From contig NZ_PDCM01000001.1 in NCBI RefSeq assembly GCF_008634025.1, forward strand, positions 483,501 to 547,500: DNA of 64,000 nt, written 5' to 3'. This document shows positions 52,040 through 60,586 of the stretch, piece by piece. Every line of letters begins with the position of its first letter. The first letter of the stretch is position 1. Under the pieces are notes generated by a model, which worked only from the letters and a program-made list of their open reading frames with translations, did no database searches and was not told where the DNA came from. The position numbers and the translations under genes were made by a program. Origin of the DNA: Streptomyces albofaciens JCM 4342. GTDB taxonomy: Bacteria; Actinomycetota; Actinomycetes; Streptomycetales; Streptomycetaceae.

Positions 52040-54121
52040 ATGCGCTGGTTGGTGGGGTGGAGCAGTACCGCCACGGGGGCGGACCCCACCGAGGAGGCCC
52101 GGACGCTCGTTCCCGTAGGTGCCCAGCTTTTGTGGGGCGACCCCGACCCGCTGTGGGCGGTCGGCGACTGGCGTCCCGACGAGGTGCGCGTGGTCCAGGC
52201 CGACGCGCAGACCCGGCTCGCCGTCTTCGGAGTGTGCGGCGCCACCGACGACCAGCTGCGCGTCGGCCTCTTCGCGGCCCGGGGCGGCGCGCTGCGCCAC
52301 CTCACCGCCTGGCCCGGCAGCTACACGGCCGTCGTCCAGGTCGGCCGGCGCGTGACGGTCACCGGCGACCTGGCGGGCGCCCGGCCGGTCTTCCACACCT
52401 CGTGGGCGGGCGGTACGGCGTACGCCACCGCCGCCCTGCCGCTCGCCGACCTGATCGAGGCGGGCCTCGACATCGGGCACCTGGCCGCGCTGCTGGCCTG
52501 CCCGGACGCGCCGGAGGCACTGGGCGCGGGCACGCCGTACGAGGGCGTACGGCGCGTACCGCCCGGCCACGCGCTCGTCCTGCGCGGCGGCAGCAGCGAC
52601 ATCACCTCGTACGAGCCGACGGCCTCGCTGGCGGTGGCGGCCCCCCAACTGCCGCCGGAGCAGGCCGTCGACGGGGTGCGGGACGCGCTGATCGAGGCGG
52701 TACGGGCGCGGCTGGCCGGGGTCCGGCACGCCCCGGACCCGGACGGCCTGGGCGGGCTGGACCCGGGTCCGGTGCCGGGCATGGGGCCGGCCGAGCGGCG
52801 GGCCGCGCGCGGCGCTCCGGCCCCCGGCTTCGGTGCCGACCTTTCCGGAGGGAGCGCTTCCGCCACCCTGGCACTGCTCGCGGCCGGGCTGCCCGGGGTG
52901 CCGGGCACGGTCAACGGGCGCGGTGAGCGCCTGCTGGCCGTCACGTTCAACGACCGCGCCACCCATGGAGGACAGCCGTACCGCGAGGCCGAGTTGGAGC
53001 GGGCCCGGAGTATGGCGGCCAATCCGCGCCTCCACCACGTGGTCGTCGCGGCGGGCGAGGAAGCCCTTCCGTACGCGGACCTCGAAAGCGGGCCGCTCAC
53101 GGACGAGCCGGGCCCGTCGCTGATCACGGCCGGCCGCCACCGGCGGCGCCTGCTGGCGGGGAGCGCGGACCACTTCGTGGGCGCCGGCGCGCGGCAGGTC
53201 CTGGACGCGCACCCCGCGCGCCTGGCGGACCTCCTCATGGACCGCCGCAGGCGCCACCTGCTGCGGCCGGTCACGGCGCTGGCCAAGGCCGACGGTCCGC
53301 TGTCGCAGTCCGCCCTGGTCCCGTTCACCGTCTACCGCGCCGCCCGGAAGCTGGCCCGTACGCCCTACGGGGTGGGCATCGCCGAGACGGCGACGCGCCT
53401 GAGGGAGCGGCAGTTCTCCGACGAGGTGGCGGGCGGCGGAGCGGTGGACGCCTCGCTGGCGGCGCTCTCCTGGTGCCGTCCCGGGCCCGCGGCGCGGTGG
53501 CTCACGGGGGAGGCACTGGCCGAAGTATCGGTTCGCCTCACGGCCGCGGCCGACCGGGCGCCTGCGGTGGGGCGCCCTGGGGAGCGCCGGGCGCGCGCCG
53601 CGCTGGCCCGGCACGCCGCCGACCACCGGATCTTCGAACAGGCCGCCGAGGTACGGAACCAACGGCTGCACGCGCCCTTCCTGGACAACCAGGTGGTGCT
53701 GGCCTGCCGCGCGCTGCCGGACACGCTGCGCGTGCAGCCGGGGGCGCGGGCGGCCGTGCTGCGCGCCGTCCTGTCGGGCGCGGGCGTCCGCGACCTGCCG
53801 CCCGGCTGGGGCGCCACCTCGCACCTCACCCACGCCGCGGCCGTACGGGCGGGCCTGCGCACCTCGATCGGGGACGTGGTCGGCCTCTTCGACACCCCGC
53901 TGCTGGCCGACGCGGGCCTGGTCGAGGCACGCGTCGTACGCAAGGCCCTGCGCGCGGCGGCCGAGGGCGCCCCGCTGCCCCTGGACGGCCTCGCCGAACT
54001 CGTCTCCACCGAGCTGTGGCTCCGCCGCCTGCTCGCCCGGCGCGGCACCTGCTGGACCGGCACGGCCGCGCCCCGGCGGCGCGCGGTGGCGGGCGGGGTT
54101 GCGCCCCGGACGAGTCTTTGA
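52040..54121 (+). CDS. Asparagine synthetase-like protein without glutaminase cysteine
   Basis: A 693-residue protein. The N-terminal 170 residues resemble the Ntn glutaminase domain of AsnB (LTAWPGSYTAVVQVGRRVTV, GDLAGARPVFHTSW), but the mature start is MRWLVGWSS. The Cys2 nucleophile needed for glutamine hydrolysis is therefore missing. The C-terminal synthetase domain has the PP-loop region GADLSGGSASATLALLAAGL and the block EVRNQRLHAPFLDNQVVLAC, typical of AsnB-like enzymes. Lasso-peptide cyclases share these traits, but no precursor, RRE or protease gene is nearby. Its product is unknown. The ATG at 52040 follows GGTGGAGG. Confidence 0.78.
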   Translation: MRWLVGWSSTATGADPTEEARTLVPVGAQLLWGDPDPLWAVGDWRPDEVRVVQADAQTRLAVFGVCGATDDQLRVGLFAARGGALRHLTAWPGSYTAVVQVGRRVTVTGDLAGARPVFHTSWAGGTAYATAALPLADLIEAGLDIGHLAALLACPDAPEALGAGTPYEGVRRVPPGHALVLRGGSSDITSYEPTASLAVAAPQLPPEQAVDGVRDALIEAVRARLAGVRHAPDPDGLGGLDPGPVPGMGPAERRAARGAPAPGFGADLSGGSASATLALLAAGLPGVPGTVNGRGERLLAVTFNDRATHGGQPYREAELERARSMAANPRLHHVVVAAGEEALPYADLESGPLTDEPGPSLITAGRHRRRLLAGSADHFVGAGARQVLDAHPARLADLLMDRRRRHLLRPVTALAKADGPLSQSALVPFTVYRAARKLARTPYGVGIAETATRLRERQFSDEVAGGGAVDASLAALSWCRPGPAARWLTGEALAEVSVRLTAAADRAPAVGRPGERRARAALARHAADHRIFEQAAEVRNQRLHAPFLDNQVVLACRALPDTLRVQPGARAAVLRAVLSGAGVRDLPPGWGATSHLTHAAAVRAGLRTSIGDVVGLFDTPLLADAGLVEARVVRKALRAAAEGAPLPLDGLAELVSTELWLRRLLARRGTCWTGTAAPRRRAVAGGVAPRTSL

Positions 54122-54154
54122 AGGGCGCCGGACAAATCGTCGCAAGCCGTTGCA

Positions 54155-54292
54155 TCAGACAAGAGCGGGGCCCTGAGAGAAGTGGCGCCCCGAGAACAGC
54201 GAAGGCCCTGCAAGAGCGAGGGCCCTGGAGCCCTGCAAGAGCGATGGCTTTGCAAGAGCGAGGACCCCGGAGCCCTGCAAGAGCGATGGCCC
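54155..54292. repeat. Repeats around CCCTGCAAGAGCGA
   Basis: The motif CCCTGCAAGAGCGA, or a close variant, recurs four times between the convergent asparagine-synthetase-like and sigma-factor genes. A 42-bp unit repeats at 54227 and 54269. No terminator-like stem was clear. Confidence 0.65.
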
Positions 54293-56776
54293 TCACCTGC
54301 ACGAGATCTGTGACTGTGCCCAGTCGCCCAGGAACATCACGGTGTTGGACGAGGCGGGCTCGACGACCAGCCGCAACGTCTTGTGGCCGGTCAGCGGCAC
54401 ATGGACGGGGACGGCCGGCTGACCGCCGCGCACCACCCCCGACCGCCAGAGCCGCCGGCCGTCCGCGTACACGGAAAACCGCAGCACACCCAGGCCGAGC
54501 CCCATATCGTCCACGCCCGCGTAGGCGTCGTACGCCGTGCACTGCCGGTGCAGGTCGATGGTCACGGAGGACGGCGCCTGCACGGTCACGCCGTGCCGGT
54601 ACCGCTTGCCGCCGATGCGCAGCCCCTGCCGCTGCCACAGCCAGCTGCTGTCCGCCATGCGCACCTCGGGCTTCGTGCCGTCGCCCAGGAGGTCCCACGT
54701 CAACGCGTTGATCCGGTACGGGGACGGAGCGGGCGCCGGCGGGGTCGGCCGCGGCCGCGGTGGGTGCGTGGGCGGCCGGGACGGCGGGGTGGAGTGCGGC
54801 GGCTCGGGCGCCGGAGTGGGGGACGACTTCGACGGGGACGACTTCGACGGGGAAGGGGTCGGCGTGGGCGTCGGCGTCGGGCTGGGCGCGGACGAGGGGC
54901 CGGGAGACGGCTTGGAGGGCGTGGGGGCGGGCGTCGGGGGCGGCTGCTCCGGCGTGCGCTCCGGCGGCTGCGACTCGGACGGTCGCGGAGCGAGCGAAGC
55001 CGTTCCCGGCTGGTCGGCCCGCGTACGCGGCTCGGGCTGCGAATCGCCGATCAGCGCCAGCGCGAGCGCGGCGCCCGCCACGATCAGCGCCCCCGCGCCG
55101 ATCGCCACCTTCGCGGGCGCCCCGAGCCCCTCACCCACGGCGGCGCCGGCCCCACCCGCACCACCGGACCCACCAGCACCCGCCCCGGCCGCCCCACCGG
55201 CTCCCGCAGCAGCACCCGCACCGCCTGCTCCTCCTGATCCGGCAGCAGCGCCTGCCCCTCCCGCTCCCGCAGCAGCGCCCGTCCCGGCAGCTCCACCGGC
55301 TCCGGCAGCTCCACCGGCTCCGGCAGCAGCGCCCGCCCCACCGACCCCGGTACTCGCTCCCACCCCACCAGCCGCCGCGGCCGCACCGGCACCCGCCACC
55401 GCGCCCGCACCACCGAGCCCGACCACCGCCGCGGCCCCCTTGACCGCGTATCCGGCGGCGAACCAGCCGATGACCGCGACGGGCAGCACGAGGCGGATGT
55501 GCTCGTTGACGTCCGCGACCTCCCGGGCGGCCGTACGGCAGCGGGCACAGTCCTCCAGGTGCTTGCGCAGCCCGCGCTCGGCCCGCATCCGCAGCCCGCC
55601 GCGGGCGTACGCGCCGAGCCGGTCGGCGTACCGTGCGCAGTCGCCCTCGGCGGTCAGCGCGCGGTTGACGTGCGCCTGGAGGTAGGCCTGCTTGAGGCCC
55701 TCGCGGGCGCGGTGGGCCAGCACGGCCGTGGCGTTCGCCGACAGTCCGAGCAGCGGCGCGACCTCGCTCGGCGACTCGTCCTCGATCGTGGTGTGCCACA
55801 GCACGGTCTGGTAGTGCTCGGGCAGGCTCCGGAACGCCCGTACGGCCATGGACTGTTCGGCGTCGTGCATGGCGCGCACGTCGGCGCCGAGGTCGAGCGT
55901 GTCGTCGTCCAGCGACGTACCGGCCGCCGACACCGCGAACACCGCGAAGTCCTCGACCAGGTGCTCGCGCTTCGCGGTCTTCCCCCAGGTGGCGGCCACC
56001 CGGCGGACGGTGGTCAGCAGATAGGCGCGTACGGCGGTGTCCGGGCCGGCGCCGCCGCGCACCGCCTGGAGGGTGCGGGCGAAGACCTCGCCGGTCAGGT
56101 CCTCGGCGGTGTGCGCGTCGCGGCAGCAGGTGCGCGCGTAGCGCCGGACCGCGTCGGCGTGACGGCGGTACAGCTCCTCGTACGCGCTGTCGTCGCCGCC
56201 CCGCATGAGGGTCACCAACTCGCCGTCCGAGGGCGGCGGGCCGGGCGGCTCGGCGGAAGCGTGCGGTGCGGACGGCGGGGGAGGCGCGGGCGCTTCGGCA
56301 GGTGCGGCCGCTTCGGTACGACGCGGTGTCTGCTTGCGGCTCGGCTTACGGTGGGCACCCCGGCCCTTCGCGCCCCGCGCGCCCTCCGGCTCGGCCGCCC
56401 CCGGCTTCGGACCGCCTTCAGCACGGTCGTACGGACCGACTTCCGTGCGGTCACACGCGACTTCAGTGCGGTCATACGGGCCGCCATCGGTAAGGCCGTA
56501 CGGGCCGCCGTCCGGACCTGACCCGCCGGCCGTGCGGTCCGCGGGCTCCCGCTGTGCGGGAACGCTCCGTTCGAGGTCGTCCGCGGCTCGGTCGTGGCGG
56601 TCGTGCTCACCGCGGCGGTCGTGCTCACCGTGGCGGTCGTGCCCGCCGTCCCCGGTATCCGCCCCGTACGGGCGTTTCTGCCCGGGGACTTGAGGGGGCC
56701 GTGATCCGGTGGCCCCGCCGGCACCGGCCGGGCCGGCCTCGCCGTCGCGCCGTTCGTTCCGCCCGTCCACACCCAT
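54293..56776 (-). CDS. ECF sigma factor fused to zinc finger, membrane segments and NPCBM domain
   Basis: An 827-residue multidomain protein, numbered from ATG 56776. Disordered N-terminus with GGPYDRTEV-type repeats: 1-185. Sigma-70 region 2: about 190-255 (YEELYRRHADAVRRYARTCC, DLTGEVFARTLQAV). Region 4: about 315-370 (LPEHYQTVLWHTTIEDESPS, EVAPLLGLSANATAVLAHRA). Anti-sigma-like zinc finger HLEDCARCRTAARE: about 406. Hydrophobic segments: about 428-465, a Gly/Ala-rich run to 550, and another at about 556-577. Pro/Thr/Ser linker: to 685. Terminal NPCBM-like carbohydrate-binding domain: LTWDLLGDGTKPEVRMADSS, VTIDLHRQCTAYDAYAGVDD. The plan resembles the ECF53 group. GTG 56803 is an alternative start. 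Confidence 0.85.
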   Translation of the reverse strand: MGVDGRNERRDGEAGPAGAGGATGSRPPQVPGQKRPYGADTGDGGHDRHGEHDRRGEHDRHDRAADDLERSVPAQREPADRTAGGSGPDGGPYGLTDGGPYDRTEVACDRTEVGPYDRAEGGPKPGAAEPEGARGAKGRGAHRKPSRKQTPRRTEAAAPAEAPAPPPPSAPHASAEPPGPPPSDGELVTLMRGGDDSAYEELYRRHADAVRRYARTCCRDAHTAEDLTGEVFARTLQAVRGGAGPDTAVRAYLLTTVRRVAATWGKTAKREHLVEDFAVFAVSAAGTSLDDDTLDLGADVRAMHDAEQSMAVRAFRSLPEHYQTVLWHTTIEDESPSEVAPLLGLSANATAVLAHRAREGLKQAYLQAHVNRALTAEGDCARYADRLGAYARGGLRMRAERGLRKHLEDCARCRTAAREVADVNEHIRLVLPVAVIGWFAAGYAVKGAAAVVGLGGAGAVAGAGAAAAAGGVGASTGVGGAGAAAGAGGAAGAGGAAGTGAAAGAGGAGAAAGSGGAGGAGAAAGAGGAAGAGAGGSGGAGGAGAAVGEGLGAPAKVAIGAGALIVAGAALALALIGDSQPEPRTRADQPGTASLAPRPSESQPPERTPEQPPPTPAPTPSKPSPGPSSAPSPTPTPTPTPSPSKSSPSKSSPTPAPEPPHSTPPSRPPTHPPRPRPTPPAPAPSPYRINALTWDLLGDGTKPEVRMADSSWLWQRQGLRIGGKRYRHGVTVQAPSSVTIDLHRQCTAYDAYAGVDDMGLGLGVLRFSVYADGRRLWRSGVVRGGQPAVPVHVPLTGHKTLRLVVEPASSNTVMFLGDWAQSQISCR

Positions 56777-56804
56777 CGCCGAGGCCCCCGAACACGCCGT
56801 CACT

Positions 56805-56817
56805 GCGGTAATACCGC
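56805..56817. promoter_or_regulatory. Palindrome GCGGTA-A-TACCGC at the sigma-factor start
   Basis: A perfect 13-base palindrome lies about 30 bases upstream of the chosen ATG and directly next to an alternative GTG start. It could be an operator or promoter element, which is inference only. Confidence 0.3.
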
Positions 56818-56942
56818 GTCAGCGTGCCATACAGAGGCCCCCGGCTCGTCCGGCGAGCACACCAACCACTCGTCCGGGGCGAGTTCCCGGCCACGAGCAC
56901 TAGAGGTCACTCGTCCAGGGAATACATCTTCGGCCCGCGCCT

Positions 56943-57116
56943 GAAGGATCCGGCCCGCGAAGGATCCGGCCTGCGCCCGAAGGATCCGGCCGACGCGCGA
57001 AGGGGCCAGCCCGCGCCCGAAGAATCCGGCCCGCACCCGACGATAAGACCCGCACCCGACGATTCGGCCCACGCCCCGACGATAGGCCCCGCGCCCCGAC
57101 GATAAGCCCCGCACCC
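56943..57116. repeat. 20-bp tandem repeat array (nine units)
   Basis: Units of 19-20 bp begin at 56959, 56979, 56999, 57019, 57039, 57058, 57078 and 57098, with a shorter first unit at 56943. The consensus drifts from GAAGGATCCGGCCCGCGCCC to GACGATAAGCCCCGCACCC. It fills most of the gap between atrA and the sigma gene, both on the minus strand. No gene is supported. Confidence 0.88.
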
Positions 57117-57211
57117 AACGAGCGTTGATCACCACGTCCAGCGGCCGCACGGCCCGACCACCCGCCTCACGCGGCTGATCGGACCGTTTTCACCCGGTTG
57201 AACGTCTCGCC

Positions 57212-58213
57212 TCACCCGGTGGGCCGCGACCGCAGCCCCTCCAGAAGGATCTCCAGCAGGCGGGCCGAGGCGGCCTGCTGCTGGGCCGGGTCCGGCAGGG
57301 ACGGCGCGCCCGTGGCGATGACGAGCAGCACGTCGGCGACCGTCACGTCCGCCCGCAGCTCGCCCGCCGCGCGGGCCCGCTCGACGAGCTGCCCGACGAC
57401 CTCCAGCAGAGCCTGGGCGCCGCCGTCCGCCGTGGTCCCGCCCGACGGAGCGGCCGGTGCCTCCAGCGTGCCGGTGGCGGCCGCGCCGCGCGCGGACACG
57501 CCGTTCGCCGCGGCGCTCGTGACCCCGTTGGGGACCGCCGCGGAGGTGTCCGCGGACTCGGCCTCGGGCGCGCCGCGCTGCGCGACCACGCGGAACTCCG
57601 CGGACCCGCTCGACGGAAGGTCCGCCGACACCGCCGCCGCGTCGCCCGGGACCGCCGCCGCGCCGGCACCGCCGTCGGCGTGGACACCCGTCCGGCCGGC
57701 GTCCGGCCCGTACGCCGAGCGCTGCTGCGGGACCCGCGGCTCACCGGCCTCGGACGCGCCGGACGCGCCGGACGCGTCCGTACTCACCCGCAATATGCTC
57801 GGCGGCAGCAGCCGGCCGGCGCCGGAGGCGACGGACGTCCGCAGGAAGCGCGACAGCGCCGACCACGGGTCGTCCTCCTGGCCGAGGGCCGTACGCGCCT
57901 GTTCGGTCAGCCGCGAGGTCTCCTCCTCGGCTATTCGCCTGACCAGCACGTCCTTGCTAGGGAAGCGCCGGTAGACCGTCCCCACCCCGACGCGGGCGCG
58001 GCGCGCCACGTCCTCCATGGGCGCGCCGTAGCCCAGTTCGCCGAAGACCTCGCGCGCGGCGCGCAGGACATGTTCGAGATTGCGCTGCGCGTCGACGCGC
58101 AGTGGTGTGCTCCGGCCGCCGGCCGCGGTGTGCGTGGTGCCGTTTCCCCTGCTCTCGGAAGTGGGTGCGGCGGCAGATACGGCAGTCGGCCATTGAGAGC
58201 CTTGAATGTGCAT
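57212..58213 (-). CDS. atrA: TetR-family regulator AtrA
   Basis: AtrA is a global TetR regulator that activates actinorhodin (actII-ORF4) and other antibiotic genes in Streptomyces. The N-terminal part (residues 1-145) is nearly the AtrA sequence I recall: RVDAQRNLEHVLRAAREVFG, ELGYGAPMEDVARRARVGVG, TVYRRFPSKDVLVRRIAEEE and SRFLRTSVASGAGRLLPPS. The C-terminus ADVLLVIATGAPSLPDPAQQ also fits. Between them, residues about 145-265, lies a long Ala/Gly/Ser-rich stretch, making this 333-residue protein some 55 residues longer than S. coelicolor AtrA by memory. The ATG at 58213 follows GGGGGA. Divergent from ndh. Confidence 0.93.
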   Translation of the reverse strand: MHIQGSQWPTAVSAAAPTSESRGNGTTHTAAGGRSTPLRVDAQRNLEHVLRAAREVFGELGYGAPMEDVARRARVGVGTVYRRFPSKDVLVRRIAEEETSRLTEQARTALGQEDDPWSALSRFLRTSVASGAGRLLPPSILRVSTDASGASGASEAGEPRVPQQRSAYGPDAGRTGVHADGGAGAAAVPGDAAAVSADLPSSGSAEFRVVAQRGAPEAESADTSAAVPNGVTSAAANGVSARGAAATGTLEAPAAPSGGTTADGGAQALLEVVGQLVERARAAGELRADVTVADVLLVIATGAPSLPDPAQQQAASARLLEILLEGLRSRPTG

Positions 58214-58658
58214 AGATGATCCCCCGGTAATGACGTCTCCCCCCGGAGACTCCCCGCCCTGACTGCTGGGGTGTGACGACATGACGACGAGAGGTTGCAC
58301 CCCAACGAGGTACGAACATAGTTGAGCCCAGGTCAAGAATGAAGAGGGCAGTTCCGCACAGTCCGTGCACCGATCGGAGTACGGACCCGATCCGCCCCGA
58401 TTCCGTACCCGCGCGCCGTCCGCCGCCCGCCATCTGACCTGCGCTCCTGCGGAGGGCGGCGCGGAAGCCGGGCCTCCGGGCCACCGAACGGAACCGGTCA
58501 TACATTTCGCGGGGGCTGTGGACAAAGCCCGGCCGCCGGTGCGTCATGGAACAGTGCTGTGTTCTTCCCGGGAACACAGTGTCTGGTGGTGGCAGGCCGG
58601 TCGGCCGGCGGAGGCAACCTGCGCGGCCGGCCTCATCGATGTCGCGAGGAGAACCTCT
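58214..58658. other. Divergent promoter region of atrA and NADH dehydrogenase
   Basis: No gene is supported. A locally AT-richer patch at 58310-58345 (AACATAGTTGAGCCCAGG and flanks) could hold one of the promoters. Frames upstream of the ndh GTG remain open but lack family-like residues. Confidence 0.4.
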
Positions 58659-60032
58659 GTGAAGGAACCGGCGCGCATTCTCGTTGTCGGCGGGGGCTAC
58701 GTGGGGATGTACACGGCCCTGCGCCTCCAGCGGAAACTGCGGCAGGAACTGCGGCGGGCCGCCGTCGAGGTGGTCGTGGTGGACCCCGACCCGTACATGA
58801 CCTATCAGCCGTTCCTGCCGGAGGCCGCGGCCGGCTCCATCTCGCCCCGGCACGTCGTCGTACCGCTGCGCCGCGTGCTGCCGCACTGCAAGGTCGTCGT
58901 CGGCGAGGCGACCGCGATCGACCACAGCGCGCGCTGCGCCACGGTCGAGGCGCCGGCTACCAAGGAGGACGGCACGGGCGGCCTGCAACTGCCCTATGAC
59001 GAACTGGTGCTGGCGCCCGGATCGGTGTCCCGGACGCTTCCGGTGCCGGGGCTGGCCGAGGGCGGCATCGGGTTCAAGACCGTCGAAGAGGCCATCGGCC
59101 TGCGCAACCACGTCCTTGAGCAGCTGGACATCGCCTCCTCCACCCGCGACCCCGCGGTCCGCGACGCCGCCCTGACCTTCGTCTTCGTGGGCGGCGGATA
59201 CGCGGGCGTGGAAGCCCTCGCGGAGCTGGAGGACATGGCCCGCTACGCGTGCCGCTACTACCACAACGTCGAGCCCGCGGACATGAAATGGATCCTGGTC
59301 GAGGCGACCGGCCGCATCCTGCCCGAGGTGGGCCCGGCGATGGGCCAGTACGCCGTACGGGAGCTGCGCGCCCGCAATATCGACGTACGGCTGGAGACGC
59401 GGCTGGAGTCGTACGGGAAGCGTGTCGCGGTCCTGAGTGACGGGGCGCGTTTCCCGGCCCGCACGCTCGTGTGGACCGCGGGCGTCAAACCGCACCCGAT
59501 CATCGCCGCCTCCGGCCTGCCGCGCACCGGGCGCGGGCGGCTGAGGTGCACCGCGGCCCTCCGGATCGAGGGTGTCGAACACGCCTGGTCGGCGGGCGAC
59601 GCGGCGGCGGTGCCGGACCTGACGGCGGAGGCGCCTGCGGAGCCGGGCGAGCCGCGCGCGGAGTGCACGCCCAACGCCCAGCACGCCGTGCGGCAGGCGC
59701 GGGTGCTGGCCGACAACATCGCGGCGGTGCTGCGCGGCGCGCCCGTCGTGGACTACGCGCACAAGTACGCGGGCTCGGTCGCCTCGCTCGGGCTGCACAA
59801 AGGGGTCGCGCATGTCTACGGGCGGCAGCTGAAGGGCTATCCGGCGTGGTTCATGCACCGCGTGTACCACCTGAGCCGGGTCCCGACCTTCAACCGGAAG
59901 GCGCGGGTGCTCGCCGAGTGGACGCTGGCCGGGCTGTTCAAGCGGGAAATCGTTTCTCTGGGCTCGCTGGAGCACCCGCGCGCCGAGTTCGAGCTCGCGG
60001 CGGGCACCGGCCGTCACCGCGAGACGGGCTGA
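58659..60032 (+). CDS. ndh: Type II NADH dehydrogenase (NDH-2)
   Basis: A 457-residue flavoprotein that oxidises NADH and reduces quinone at the membrane without pumping protons. The FAD loop ILVVGGGYVGMYTALRLQRK lies at the N-terminus. The second Rossmann loop LTFVFVGGGYAGVEALAELE binds NADH, and the family block is HAWSAGDAAAVPDLT. ECTPNAQHAVRQARVLADNI is the quinone-site region with the AQxA motif. No true membrane helix; the C-terminal amphipathic part (PAWFMHRVYHLSRVPTFNRK) is the usual membrane anchor. The GTG at 58659 follows AGGAGA. It probably works in aerobic respiration; divergent from atrA. Confidence 0.92.
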   Translation: MKEPARILVVGGGYVGMYTALRLQRKLRQELRRAAVEVVVVDPDPYMTYQPFLPEAAAGSISPRHVVVPLRRVLPHCKVVVGEATAIDHSARCATVEAPATKEDGTGGLQLPYDELVLAPGSVSRTLPVPGLAEGGIGFKTVEEAIGLRNHVLEQLDIASSTRDPAVRDAALTFVFVGGGYAGVEALAELEDMARYACRYYHNVEPADMKWILVEATGRILPEVGPAMGQYAVRELRARNIDVRLETRLESYGKRVAVLSDGARFPARTLVWTAGVKPHPIIAASGLPRTGRGRLRCTAALRIEGVEHAWSAGDAAAVPDLTAEAPAEPGEPRAECTPNAQHAVRQARVLADNIAAVLRGAPVVDYAHKYAGSVASLGLHKGVAHVYGRQLKGYPAWFMHRVYHLSRVPTFNRKARVLAEWTLAGLFKREIVSLGSLEHPRAEFELAAGTGRHRETG

Positions 60033-60586
60033 CGGCGTGCCGGGCGCGGCCACCGGGCGCGCCGGTTCGCGTGCGCGCCGCCGGACGGCCGCTCGCGCCG
60101 CCCTCCGTACGGGCCGTCCGGCCCCGGTCCTACGACCCGCCGTTCCCATTTCCCGCTCGTACGACGCGCCGAAGCGGGATCACCCGGTCGTACGACCTCC
60201 CGGCCCGGTCAACGGCGTACGCGACCGTGCCCGTACCGCCCGCCGGACCCCTGCCCGCACGGGCCCACGGCGCCCGGACGGCCGGGCCCGGCACCGCCCG
60301 GCACCCGGAGCCAGGAACTCCGCCGGGCACCGCCGGCGTCTGACGGATGTCAGTCCGGTCGGCCACACTGGACGTGTGACCATGGGTGGGCTCGTATTCG
60401 CGAAGAGTGACAATCACGAGGATTCTGGACGTTTGCTGCAATCCGCCAGAGGGCGCCGCGCGTGCCCTCAGCCGACACCGCTCCCCGCGTGCGCCGGGTG
60501 GGGCTCCCCCCGGCGCGGCCGCGGACAGTCCCCCCACACCGACGGCCCGATCCCGCGCGACGACGCGAAGTAAGAGGTACACCTCC
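60033..60586. other. Intergenic region before the PAS/SpoIIE phosphatase gene
   Basis: No gene is supported. A perfect 12-bp palindrome GGTCGTACGACC lies at 60186-60197, and related CTCGTACGAC is at 60154. Between 60370 and 60420 the sequence is AT-richer (GTATTCGCGAAGAGTGACAA), a possible promoter. A weak ribosome site GAGGTA precedes the next start. Confidence 0.4.

Noticed and set aside
52040..54121. Lasso-peptide gene cluster
   Set aside because: The cyclase-like protein is present, but no precursor, RRE/PqqD or transglutaminase-like protease gene lies nearby.
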